Source: Polytrichum commune
Taxonomy: Eukaryota > Streptophyta > Polytrichopsida > Polytrichales > Polytrichaceae
Assembly: GCA_950295325.1 (NCBI GenBank)
Contig: OX485803.1
Span: 2,912,001-2,976,000, forward strand
Reading direction: 5' to 3'
DNA: 64,000 nucleotides
Part shown: in pieces, positions 11,241-22,300 of the stretch
How the letters are laid out: each line of letters begins with the position of its first letter
How positions within the stretch are numbered: position 1 is the first letter of the stretch
Made by a program: the position numbers and the translations under genes
The notes under the pieces: model-generated
The model's database searches: none
What the model was told of the DNA's origin: nothing
Seen by the model: the letters and a program-made list of their open reading frames with translations, nothing else

Positions 11241-12987
11241 CAATGTCACAGTGTAGAGTAGTGCCACATTTGACTAATTGAACTCAAAAATTGTCTAATA
11301 CAAACCTTTTTCTCGTTCGTTCCGAATGTGGCGTCAACCGATATACCACTGCGGTGACCATGCTTGAGCATCATCTCCTTTTGCCATAGCGTTTGTATGC
11401 CTATGGTGAACGGCATGTTCACTCCTGTCAATTCACCGGGCACCGATATGGGCTTCTCATTGTTCGACTCGGTGTAGTAGAACACCTTGTCACTATTTCT
11501 CTGGACCCACATGCGCACTGATTGTGCATCGTTCTTGTGTAGCATGTAACTTTCCTGTGCCAACTTCCCTGATATGTTCCGAATATCCTTAGTGGTCAGT
11601 AACAGATCTCGGGTAATCTCTTTCCCCTCCGCTTGGTACTGCTTTAGAAGGTCCAAATGCTTCTTCATAATTTGGTTCGATGTGTCCTTCCGTCTAAGGC
11701 ACTCCTCAACAAACGATCGGATTTCAGGGGACAAATGAGCTGAAAACGCACTACGGTCTCCTACCTTCATGCCACCATGCACCACTAACCCATCACAGTT
11801 TACATGTTTTTCCTGAATGATGCAAATCTCAGAGACGTGAGAGAGGTGAAGGAATGTCTTAACCGTGAACTGAGCGAGGCAACCCCTCTTTACAGAAGCC
11901 CCCCGTTTCTTTTTTGAATCTCTTTGTAGCCTGGAACGATTTTTTACAGTCTGCACTGCTTCCTTTACGTCAACCCCGACGCCCTCGGTTTGTGCTGTAT
12001 CCGGATTAAGAACCTCCCCTATTGCCTCCTCCCCACAAGCACATGTACTCCCGTGGGCTGATGAAGGGCAGTTAGAGCCCATGCCAGTGTCACAGATGAC
12101 AGACAAAATAGGGCGTTTGTTTATAGTCTTCGTGGAAATGTCGATGCCTGTGACACTGACCATTGGCGCTGCACTGTCACTGCCTGCTGGCTCCGGCAAG
12201 AGTTTCTTCCTTGGCTATCGTTTCTTAACAATCTTAGCCGGTTCAGGTAAGGGATCATCTATGCTAGGAAGCTCATTGAGATCAGGGATACTCAATGTCA
12301 CGCCGCCAATTGATTTAAACTTCCGCGGGGGTTTCCTCCCATTCGGACCTTTTGCCCGCTTGGCTCTAGCTTTCCTAGTGGGAGCCAATACGTTGCCCTC
12401 CGGGACTGCATCGGGAGCACGTGGTTTCTTTTTAGGTTTCGGCAAGAGATCCTCCGTAATCGGTTTAACAACGCGGCTGTAATCTTGAGGCCCATATTCG
12501 CATTTGTACCTACATAGATTCAAACATCCCGCTTTTAGATTTTGTAGCTATGGAGGGCATGCTCTATTACGTACGATGCTTCCAGCAGTTAAATCCAGCG
12601 TTATGAACAAACTTGCACATACCTGACAACATTTAACGCTGTGCGAGGCCCCACCCTAAACTGACTCGACCCCCTATTCTCCTTATTCGCTCGGAACTTA
12701 CACTGCGCTCCCTCTCTCCCACACTGCATCCCTTCAATGAAGTCTTGAACCCTATTAGTGGGGATGTAACATTGTTGTACAACATGTGATTTCTTGTGTT
12801 CACCACGAGGGGGACGATACACTACATCCCATCTCAAATCGCGAGGCCCAAGAATGCCAGGGGGCTGACTTTGGACACGTTCCTCAATGCCTAGTAACTG
12901 GAGCCTGTGAATATCGTACTGACTAATGTCTACATTGTCTACAAACTGATCTTCAAAACACTTCGACTCATCTACAGGTGTCTCCAT
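9665..12987 (-). CDS. MULE transposase (MURA-like), four exons, with two in-frame TAG codons
   Basis: Exons 12987-12623, 12509-11306, 11192-10993 and 10820-9665 join in phase with GT-AG borders to 975 codons, and the start is the ATG at 12987. Zinc-binding-like Cys/His motifs occupy the first ~320 residues (e.g. YKCEYGPQDY). The DDE triad is D514 (SVDATFGTN), D580 (IMDCAQGEINAI) and E700 (NVAIEGYHGF), with the MULE C/H motif CLWHVRRAW at 601-609. A SWIM finger follows: CNC at 807-809 and CKH at 818-820. The tail (about 835-890) looks coiled-coil. The product should cut and paste the element by binding its terminal repeats. Codons 220 (12217-12215) and 755 (10327-10325) are TAG in an otherwise open frame, so as sequenced the full protein needs read-through. 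Intron 2 carries a (TA)n tract. Confidence 0.9.
11207..11238. repeat. (TA)n microsatellite in transposase intron 2
   Basis: A continuous TATATA tract just upstream (in the minus-strand sense) of the acceptor cttacag at 11193. It is followed on the plus strand by the near-motif CAATGTCACAGTG. Confidence 0.9.
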
Positions 12988-13164
12988 GGTGCCCTTCAGA
13001 ACTCGCTAGAATTGAAAACGCAACCTAATCAAAATGCACGATCTACTTTGCAACACAATTGTTTGCCAAAATGCTCTAAACCTAAGTGGGAAGAAGATGA
13101 ACTCAAACCCTAGATCGAAACAACGATAGTCGTAGTGACATTGAACACGGATGATAGTTTCTTT

Positions 13165-13420
13165 CGTCACCAAAAAAAAAATTTCTCGGGCACGGTCAGT
13201 GTCGCGGAGGGCAGTGTCACAGACACCCAGTGTCTCAGAGTGAACGCGTTCGCGTGCAGTGTTACAGGGAGGCAGAGTTACGGTCGGGCGGAGTTACCGC
13301 GAGGGCCGCGCGACGGGTGAAACCGCGGGTCCGATGTGGACAACCATGTCGTCCGACGGGGGCCGCCAATGGCCGGAACTCCCGCCCTTATCCTCCGCTA
13401 CATGGGAAATAGCGTTCTCC
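13165..13420 (-). repeat. Right terminal inverted repeat of MULE-1
   Basis: This is the reverse complement of the left repeat, with roughly 95% identity by eye and differences concentrated in the inner 50 bp. It contains CAGTGTCAC at 13212-13220. The transposase start codon lies about 180 bp inside this repeat, consistent with the repeat serving as its promoter. Confidence 0.93.
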
Positions 13421-13429
13421 ATTGAAATG
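13421..13429 (+). repeat. Right 9-bp target-site duplication of MULE-1
   Basis: ATTGAAATG, identical to 2097-2105, immediately after the terminal GCGTTCTCC. Confidence 0.95.
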
Positions 13430-15244
13430 TCCGTTCAACCCACCCTTGGTATTATGTCCACTGGACATAATATCAGTATTGCATGACTACTAATCCCTCT
13501 TGGGGTGGGCTTATAATAACCAAGGTAACCAAAGTGACCATGGGGACTGAGTGGCTGGATGACCTTTGTATTGTTGGGGTTAGTGTGGTTGTGTTGTTGT
13601 AGGGGTATATGATCACTTTCCTTCGTGAGGTGGTCGCGGGGAGCTCCATTGGGAACTTTGGGAACCCTCTAGGAACCTTCAAAATCCCACACAAATGCTC
13701 TCATACAACCGGATGAATAATCAACCCCTTCATCTTGCAAACATTGATTTTGATCCACTAAAATTTCATTCATCGAAAGTGTTTTTTCGGGTTGCCCGAG
13801 AAGTTTCGTAGACTGTAGGATAGGGCGCTGTGAATGAATGGCTTGGATGTGGTCTGACCACGAAACCACACCCTCCATTCATAGCGCCTCAGTGACATGG
13901 CCAACCATGTGGATATAGATGCAACAACTATCATCAATGGCTTGAATTGTAAAAACATGGAATTCCCATTCTACCTTATTCCCTGCAAGTTGAAATCATC
14001 CATAAGGTGGGGGTGCCAATTTCCGTCCAAATTTCAGATGTGCCTAGTTGGGATGCTCAAACTATTTTTTTTTATAAATTTTGAGCGCTCCGCAAAGCTG
14101 GTGCAAGAGCAACTATGAAAAAATCAAAATTTTCTAGCATGTTGATGATTTCCTACAAATTTTTAAAGGAAACCTTGTAGAGTGACCAACACTCGCACAT
14201 AGGGTACGTGGTATATCCACAGGGTGGATTTCTAAAACTGACCGCTGGCAACCAATGAAATGTTGGCAGCGCTGTGAACGGTAAAAACACCTTGATAGGT
14301 GCTTTTGTAAACCTAGGTAAAAGCACCTAGATAGGTGCTTCCGACCATAGGGGTCGACTTTAGGACCCGCACGGAAATTGCCACCCCTACCTTAATGGCT
14401 TGCATGCTTTGAAACCAGTGCCATCCACCAATTAAAACAAGGAGAAGCGCCAAAACGAGAAGACACGCCTCAACCTCAGAAGTTTTCAATTACATTAATC
14501 CACATCGATACAAACGCACGCCAATCAAAATTCGAGCTCCAAAAATGGCAACATAGACATGAAATTGGTCATGTTGAATTTAGGGTTTAAGGAAGTGTGA
14601 AAAGGAAGTAGCGAAGTTTCTTCGTACCTCCATGACAAGCGTGCACAATGGCCCAGAAAAGAGATGTGACGTGGTCTTGCTCGAGGGCATGATTCCTGTA
14701 GTGTACATGAAGCCTTCTCCTAAAAACAATGACAAAAACACTTTGGGCACCCTAGATCTTCCGGTGACATCGAATTCATAGCACAAAGAAAACTAACAGT
14801 TTCACCTTCACTAATGTTCCACACGCGCTATTAACCAACCCTTACTAAATTAGACAATCAATATAGTTAACATGATAGGTCGATTTTACATAATAAACAC
14901 GGATAGGTAATGAAGTATAATGATCCCCACCAATGGTTGGTGGGGAAAAACTGATGTCTAGTTCATTATCAACCGATGGATTTCCCCTCATGGCCAGTCC
15001 AAATTTCCAACCATCGGATGGCGATCTGACTGTAATTTCAATCCTCCGGCAATTAGCCGATGGACCAGAAAATGTCCCGGAAATGTAGCCGATTCTTCTT
15101 GTGAGTTACTGGATTTTAGCTGGAAGAAGTATTCAAATACTGGCCGATACCCGGGAAATGGTAACCGATACCCTCCGGGTCATGAGCATGGGTATTTGAG
15201 TGCAGACATGTATCGAGGGATGCAGGTCAGGGCTTCGAAGATGA
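13430..15244. other. Intergenic with small palindromes
   Basis: No recognisable gene. Two small foldbacks stand out. TAGGTGCTTTT and AAAAGCACCTA (14296-14329) run into a second TAGGTGCTT palindrome ending at 14340. CCCCACCAA-TGG-TTGGTGGGG at 14925-14945 is a perfect 9-bp stem. They may be ends of small degraded transposons; I could not pair them into an element. Confidence 0.5.
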
Positions 15245-15553
15245 ATGGCAACTTGCTCCGCGGCAGCGCCTCCATCCTCCGCTGCTAAGTGCCAATGTGT
15301 GAGTACTGCAACATGTGAAAGGGCGTTTTCTGTTCAAAATACTATTAAACAAAAACTTCGTAATCAAATGTCTACATCTAACTTAGAAAGTATGATGCGT
15401 GTTGCTATAGAAGGCCCAAACAATGATTTTGATGACATTCTAACAAGTGCTCTAGATCTTTGGAAGGATGTTGCTAAGTTTCGCTATTTGTATAGCAATC
15501 CAGAGCGCTATTTGTCTGGGGCATCTGATGATGCACTTAAGGAAGTACCCTAA
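15245..15553 (+). pseudogene. hAT transposase C-terminal remnant
   Basis: The frame contains STATCERAFSVQNTIKQKLR followed by NQMSTSNLESMMRVAI. This is the conserved C-terminal dimerisation segment of hAT-superfamily transposases (ST-x2-CER-x-FS, then IK and LRN). Only the last ~100 residues of a normally 600-800 aa protein are present, starting from an ATG that probably is not native. I find no matching N-terminal domain just upstream. It is a relic or a domesticated fragment; relic is more likely. Confidence 0.75.
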
Positions 15554-16640
15554 ACCTTAAACTTTTTGAAGTACCGTATGCAACCTTTCCATGACCAAAT
15601 CCAATTGCTTCTATGAAGAATTGGGGGACCCTTGGCCTTCAAGCGATGAAGGCATTGCTAGGTTCAATTCCTGCCAAGGATATTAACTCTTCAAATTTAA
15701 AGTTTTGAACATGCCTTTCTTTTCGCTTATTCAAGATTTTGTACTAAGAAATGATTTCTAATAACTTTTCATACATTTTTTAAACAATTAGTGCCGATAT
15801 GAATTCCAATTAATTAGATATTGACCAATGAAAATATGAAAATATAGGCAATTGGCTGATTGATTTTACAAAAGACCGGCTCTTGCTGATGTAAATTGGA
15901 AAAAATCCGACCCTTCATAGCAACTACCGGCACACTAATGCATGGAAAAGGGTCCCACCTATTCAAGGCCACATGACATCTTCCAAGTTCTCAAAGTTGT
16001 CTAAGACCAAAACAGCAAGAATGACACAGCAAGGCGAAGGAACGCCCATAAACAATTCCAAAACACACACTAACCGAAGAAGTAACCTAAAGCTCAACTT
16101 ACACACTGAGAGAAGACTTGCCACTCTTGATCATCGATTGAGTGTTTGCGAGAGGAGATCGATTTAAACTTTGAAAGAGTCTCCACTGTCGAGGCTTGAA
16201 AGAGGTTTGAAGGGAAGGGAAGGAAGGTGGCCACCGCTTTGTCACCTTGTTTTAAGTGTAAGTAAAAATGATGACACAACGGATGTTGAGTTGAGTCGGA
16301 AGAAGGAGAAGAAGAAGAACGAAATCATCAGTATCATTTCAAGGCGCGTGTCATAACCTAAATTGAATAGCAAGCCACTTGAATGCCGTAACTTGTTGCG
16401 TGCGAAGAAGAGGAGAAGAAGAAGATCAGGAATGGCGTTGTGTGAGAGGAGGGGGTTTGTCGGTTTGAGGGAGTAAGTTATACCCGTCTTTTCGGAATTG
16501 TGGAGTGATTGTGGATTCATTGCGGTTCTGGGCGGCTGGCAGGCATGAGAGTAGAAGAAGCATACGAACGAAAGATTTGTGCGTGTGAGATCGATCGATA
16601 GATCAATCTTGGCATCTGGAGAGTTTCTGTACGGGAGGAG
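15554..16640. other. Intergenic, no gene seen
   Basis: AT-rich to 15.96 kb, then purine-rich short ORFs with no family match. No splice-consistent structure. Confidence 0.5.
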
Positions 16641-16646
16641 GTTATT

Positions 16647-16800
16647 GTGCGTTTCAGTGACGTGAGTGGTGGATGCGAGTAAAATTTGAAAAATGCGAGT
16701 GAAATTTCACTGAAACGCACGTCACTGACGTGACTGAAATGCGACGTAAAATTTGAAAAATTCAGTGATGCGAGTAAAATTTGAAAAATGCAATGCGCAA
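16647..16800. repeat. Cluster of short direct and inverted repeats
   Basis: GTGCGTTTCAGTGA (about 16647) is answered by TCACTGAAACGCAC (about 16709). The word GCGAGTAAAATTTGAAAAAT recurs (about 16675 and 16769), with a shorter form at about 16744. The arrangement forms a small imperfect foldback with a duplicated arm. Confidence 0.6.
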
Positions 16801-16829
16801 GGGAGGGAGGGAGTGTGTATGTGTGTGTT

Positions 16830-18150
16830 ATAATTGGAGTTTTGGCGTCTTGATTGGTGGAAGTGAGCGCTTTGGAGATTGAAGAAGGCGGATTGCAAAT
16901 TTCCTTTCGGGCCAAGGCAAAAGAGGCAGGCAAGTGTGGTGAGGAAAGACGCGGGAGGGAGAACTTTTGTGTGTGTGTGTGTGTTGATGTTTTAGCACCT
17001 TGATCGAGTGGTGGAATTGAGCACATCGAAAGTTGAGGAAGGCGGATTACGAAGTTACTTGCGGGCCAAGGCGGGAGAGGAGGAGAGGAAGGTTAGGAAA
17101 GATGCACGAGGGAGGGATTGTGTGCGCGTTAACTGGAGTTTGGGTGTCTTGATGGAGTGGTGAATTTGAGCGCATTGAAGGTTGAGGAGGGCAGATTGCA
17201 CAGTTCCTTGCGGGCCAAGGCGGTTGAGGGCAGGCCAGCAAGCGAGCAATTAAGGTTAGTAAAGGCGCACGTGGGATTTTGTGTTAATGTGAGTTTTGGC
17301 ATCTTGGTTGGTTGGTGTAAGGTAATAATGCATTGGAGCTTTAAAAGGCCTAATTCCAAAATTCAGGCCAATGCGGGAGGGGAGGCAAGTAAGATCAAGA
17401 AAAACGCACGAGCGATTTTGTGTTAATGTGAGTTTTGATGTCTTGGTTGATTGGTGTAAGCTAACGCATTGGAGCTTTAAAAGGCGTATTCTGGAATCCA
17501 GGCCAATGCGGGAGAGGAGGCAAGTAAGATGGGAAAGACGCGTGAGCGATTTTGAGTTTATTTGAGTTTTGGCTTCTTGTTTGATTTGTGGGAGAAAATG
17601 CATGAGTTTCAGAATGCTTAATTTCGAAAGGCATTCCATGGCGGAAGAGGCATGCAAGTAAGATTAGGAAATTAGTACGAGGGGGTTTGTGTGTTTTTGT
17701 GAATTTTGGCGTCTTGGTTGATTTGTGTAAATTATTGCATCATAAGCTTTAGAGGGCCTGATTTTGAAAGAAATCCATGGCGGTGGTGAGAGACGCAGTC
17801 CAGTGAGGTTAGGCAAGACATGCGAGGGATTGTGTATTTATGCGACTCTTGGTGTCTTGGTTGGCTTGTGTAAGCCGATGCATGAGAGGTTTAGAAGGTC
17901 TTATTCTGGGAGCCAAGACCAAGGTGGAGAGGTAAACAAGCAAGCATAGGAAAGGCAAGCAAGGGATTCTATGTATTGTGGTTATCTTTGTTGAGTGGTG
18001 CAAGGCAATGCATCAAAGTTTCAGATGGCCATAATTTGGAAGGCAATCCAATGTGGGCGCTTAAGGTTATTGAAAACATGTGAGTCACTGTACATGTAAG
18101 TTAGAGGTTTCTTGGTTGAGTGGTGCAAGCCGATGCATCAGAGCTATATT
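16830..18150 (+). repeat. Tandem array of ~140-bp units, about ten copies
   Basis: The anchor GAGTTTTGGCGTCTTG...TTG/GTGG recurs at about 16837, 16990, 17137, 17289, 17430, 17566, 17700, 17843, 17980 and 18105, giving periods of about 125-155 bp. Each unit also has GCATTGGAG/GCATGAG, a GGCCAA(GG)CGGGAGAGG-type block and an (A)AG(AC)GC(A)CGAG block. Copies diverge gradually along the array. Long minus-strand open frames here are by-products of the repeat. It abuts the region upstream of the SRA gene. Confidence 0.85.
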
Positions 18151-18186
18151 GATGTTTTCTCATTTTTTTCTCTCCTAATTTTCTAG

Positions 18187-18327
18187 GGTTTCCAAGCTCT
18201 GTGAAGCTTCCCATGCTGCCAAGGCAGGTAGACCTACTGTGTTTGCCCACCATGGTTTGCCACTCGGTCCAATTCCTCCATCTTTGCCTCCTCTTTCCAA
18301 TGTAAAACTTTCTGTTGCCTTCAAGGT
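18187..18327 (+). other. Possible upstream exon of the SRA-domain gene
   Basis: After ttttctag, an open stretch encodes SKLCEASHAAKAGRPTVFAH and a proline/leucine-rich segment, ending at CAAG|gttggt. Acceptor and donor are both plausible. I cannot connect it in phase to the exon at 19360, so it may be a 5' exon of that gene, an exon of another transcript, or a relic. Between 18328 and 19359 I see only fragments. Confidence 0.3.
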
Positions 18328-19359
18328 TGGTATTTTTAAAATGTTGGATTGGTTTGAATTCGAATTATTTGTACTGATGTAGGTAGGATGAGGTACAGTA
18401 GTGCTTACATCAACCCAGAGGTCGCATGGATCGTTGCAAACATTTGCAATCTACCTCGAACCAATTGATTATAAAGTTTTGTATGTTCCGTCAGTGAGTG
18501 ATTTTGTTCATAAACATATCGGATTGATTTCTTGAGAAGGTTGTGATCACTGTTCAACACCTTTGTTGCACATCAACATCTCACATGGTTTTGTGCCAAA
18601 TGTAGACCAAAAGCTCTACATCTAGTTTCCTTCGCAATGTGATGAGATATGAGTCTGTTATTTTGCAACTACATACATAACTTGAGAGTCGGAATGTCTT
18701 TAGGGTTGGATATTGACCGATCACAAGAACATACCCTATTTTCTGTGGCAATCAGGTACAAGGGTCCAACCTACATGGAAGATTATCTTTTGAGCATTGA
18801 GTATTGCATAGTGGACTAAAGAAGTATTGATTATTGAGTCTCACTTGCTTATATAAAAAAGCTTAGATATTCAATTTTTGAGATATTGTTGCAATCTGCA
18901 TGTGGCAAATTCTGTTTTGGTCTTAGCTACATGTCTCGGCTACACAATGTCTTGTTATTTCAAGTAGATCAGATGTGGTGCAGTTTAATATTGCCATTGG
19001 AGGAAAACTCTTCTAGAAGACACAATGCATGTCACCACTAATAATAAGGGTACTCCGATTGTTTTTGTAAGGTAGGGATGTGATGGTGTTCACTCTTCCT
19101 TGATTTTGCTGATTGACAATGCCATTGATTTCTGGCCTTAACTGATGATATTGGGGTTAAGGTTATCAAGGCTGTTAGGATATATGGACACGTCCTTCAT
19201 GGTTCCACTGGGTCTCCAAATTTGGTTTATCCAGTCAAGGTGTAGGATGAGTTATTTGTGGATCTAGGCTTGGAGGCTTCTTCAGTTGATGAATATAGAA
19301 AAGGCAGGAGATGCTTTAATGAGTTTTAGCACTTTAGCGTCTCTATAATTTGGTTTTTC

Positions 19360-22300
19360 TTGTGGATGTGCACTTATGCAGAACAACCTTGGCAAGGGGT
19401 ATCAGGACAAAGTCCAACAGTTCGTGTACATTGCTGGAGCATAAATTTTCCAACAACTTTTCTTGATTTTTCATGGGTCGTTATGGATAAGAGGTTCCAT
19501 TACGGACTCCAGATGGCAATTGTGAGAAAGCAGTACCTAAATAAGTGTCGGATTGCACATGGTTCACCTCCTCCAGGCAATAATATAGCACATGTCCACA
19601 GAGGAGGATTTTCTGACAATATCAATGATGGGGTAGCTGAGAGGAAAGAACATAACTTCGAAGGCAATCCTAGGCCAGGTTTGGTTCAGGTGAAGGAAGA
19701 AGAGATTCGGAATGTGATCTCACTCTCATGTTTGGGTAATCCTGACCCTACACAACCATTTGGTGCAAGTCAAGGCAGGAAAAGGGATGCCAATGATGGA
19801 GTTTCAAAGTCAAGGGCGCAATCTGAGAATACATACCCAGATGCCTCAGGGATGGTGGACCAATTGGGGAGCTCGCCCCATGCAGATAGTTTGCTACATC
19901 GTCCTAAGGTGGAAAATCGTCTTGATTTTGCATTAGAGAAATACAAGACTGAGGTTTCTATGCATCCACCTCAAAATGAATCTGAGTTTTCAATGCTCAA
20001 TTTCCAACAACAATGTCAAGTAGATTTGTCTAGGAGCACCTCCTTAAAGAGGAAAGGAGTTCCCATTGTGGCATTAGATTTAGAAGAGGTCCAAAGGGTG
20101 AAGAGACCCAAAACAAAGTCTAAAAATCTTGAGGTTAAGACCACAGATCTTAGTAATCTTTTGGATGATTTATCAAAAGATCTTGATGTTGATGGCCTTG
20201 AAGATGGCCACAACGACCGTGATGAAAAGTATGCCTGGGATACATTGTGGGGAGATTCTTCAATGAGGGCTGAGAGGGGCTCCATTGAAGGCTTACCTAG
20301 GCCGTGTGAAATCCAAATGGAGGACACAAATGTAGACCCTGTGGGGAATGCAAATTGTGTTGCTCGCGAAATCCAGGTAGAGAACACAAATTCAACTCCA
20401 ATGGATCATAAAATATGCGCAGTGATATGTTTAAATATGGACAATGATGATGGTAACATGGCTTTGTGTGATTGGCACATTGACAACTCCCAAAGAAGTA
20501 GAAGAAGTAAAGAAGTAGAAAAACTGGAGATTGAGAATGACAGTAATCTCATGCACACCAACATGGATGCAGAGGAAACCAAAGAAGAAATTTGTGTAGT
20601 CTCATCAATAACTGCATCTGGAAGATTCATGCATGCAAAGCCACCAATGGCTTCACCTTTAGCAAATGTTTCTTTGCTTGGAAATCTTGCAACATCTCCA
20701 CCTAGGTCAAGAGTTAACTTAGAGGGCATGAATGGTAGGGCAGGTTCCTCGCTGCCTATAAAATACCCTTGTGACCAAGTCCAACTATTGAGGACTACAT
20801 ATGGTCATGGAATTTATGGTTCTGATCCAATTGCGTGTGAAACTTCTCAGTGTGCCAAGCCATCTTCAACAGATATTCCTCCACATGAAAATCCTCCAGG
20901 ATGTATTCATGGGTCAGGTTTTGTGTTACATGGGGAAAATGGACTAAATGTTGTAGGTCCACAACTTAATGTACAAACTCCAAACGAGCAAGTCTATCTA
21001 TCTAGGGATGCATTTGGTGATGGAGTTTCTTATTCTAGTGAGCCTGGACCAAGCAATGTCGACAATTGCTGTCCTCATTCAAGAATTCCAAATCAGAGTG
21101 TACGTCGCTTGACATCGAATAACAAGACTAAGAAGACCTCCAAACTCAAACAATGGCGAAGAGAGCATTTTAAAGAACAACTGTGGAAGAGGCATTCAGT
21201 TGAGGAGTTGAAGAGACGAGAAAGTGTTGGTAAGTATTCACTTGCAAGACCTCCCTCAAGCAGTTGCTTTAGCAACTATTTACATTCCTATTTCCTAGTC
21301 CTTACATTAGCCTCTGATTTCAAGTACATGATACAAATCTCGATTTGTCTTCTTCATCAAAATCGTTTCTCATCATTTACTCATGTTTAGTCCAAGCGCT
21401 GAAAGATTCAATCCCTTTGTTTGTTGTGGTAGAGGTCAAGGAATATCTTGGCCTTTTTTTGTTTTTGTGATTGATTAGGCAATTTGTGATGCTAAAGCTT
21501 CCCAAATAGAATCACTAGCTGGTCCAACATTATTGATTGTTTGTGAGTTCTGGATCACACAGCAAATGCACATGTTTGTTTGGAGCTTCTTATGATTTGA
21601 AAATTTGGATATTTGTGCATATCTGGAATAACTTGTTGTGTGGCTGTCTTTGAACTGAAGTAACTATTTTAAAATAAGTCTTTCAATTGGTGTGAGGTGC
21701 ATATTTTGAATTGCAGGGAAAGTGCAGGGGTCACCTACTATGAAGGGAACTGTAAGGCATACCATGCACTCTTCTCCAAGTATCCCTTCACCTTCACTGC
21801 TTGGTAAGTGACTAAAGTTCCTCACTGCACACAAGGGTTGATATTATTGAGCATATTTTTCCACTTGGCATTAAGATTGGTGATTGTTGCAAAAGTAACC
21901 ATGCAACCTATTTCTACCTAAAAATGTTATGGCACTACATAGTTGTGGGTTAAGGATGAGGATTACATGTTTTTATGAAGGTACGAGTCCACAAAATTAA
22001 CTTGTATCCAGATTATGTACTTGTCAGAATTCTTTTGCATAGAAAGATTTTTGTAACCTCCATCAGCTCTAGGTCTTAACTTTTGGAAGGTGGTTTAGGT
22101 AGATAACTAACTTATGAGAAATAGTTGTAGGCATGTGTGAAGTTAACAGTCCCTGTAGGCTTTGACTTCTATGTTATATACTTGCTATTCCATGTTTGCT
22201 CTCGTGTTGCTCTAGTGAACATTTATGGGGTTCCTCATAGAAACTCCTCCAACAAGGAGATGGGTGAAAAAGTGGTCTCAAGGATGTTCTTGTGTTTGTT

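Larger units (their letters stand above)
2324..13220. repeat. Dispersed 9-bp word CAGTGTCAC / GTGACACTG across MULE-1
   Basis: Exact copies in either orientation start at 2324, 3366, 4305, 4757, 5353, 5361 (overlapping the previous copy by one base), 9268, 10815, 12085, 12150 and 13212. TAGTGTCAC variants start at 7917, 8349 and 10842, and one-mismatch forms occur near 5448, 7908, 9984, 11241 and 12172. A given 9-mer is expected about 0.1 times on both strands of 11.3 kb. The word lies in both terminal repeats, introns, coding exons and the central non-coding zone. Elsewhere in the window I noticed only isolated TAGTGTCAC copies (near 44672 and 58918). Function is unproven; a binding site for an element-encoded protein is the obvious reading. 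Confidence 0.85.
2106..13420. mobile_element. MULE-1: 11.3-kb MuDR-like Mutator element with two convergent genes
   Basis: The element is bounded by a perfect 9-bp duplication (ATTGAAATG) and inverted repeats of about 255 bp that both begin GGAGAACGCTATTTCCCATG. Inside are two gene units reading inward from the termini. One is a plus-strand gene of at least six exons (about 3185-8207) encoding a zinc-finger/Ulp1-like protein. The other is a minus-strand MULE transposase (12987-9665). Convergent transcription from promoter-bearing long terminal repeats is the layout of maize MuDR, and Ulp1-like genes are known in some plant MULEs (Kaonashi type). The high similarity of the two terminal repeats argues for a fairly recent insertion. 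The transposase has two in-frame stops and the protease region looks damaged, so this copy is probably no longer autonomous. Confidence 0.93.

Noticed and set aside
16517-17657. Several long minus-strand open frames (up to 169 codons)
   Set aside because: They lie across the 140-bp tandem array and foldback, read as repeated peptides of low complexity, and have no family match.
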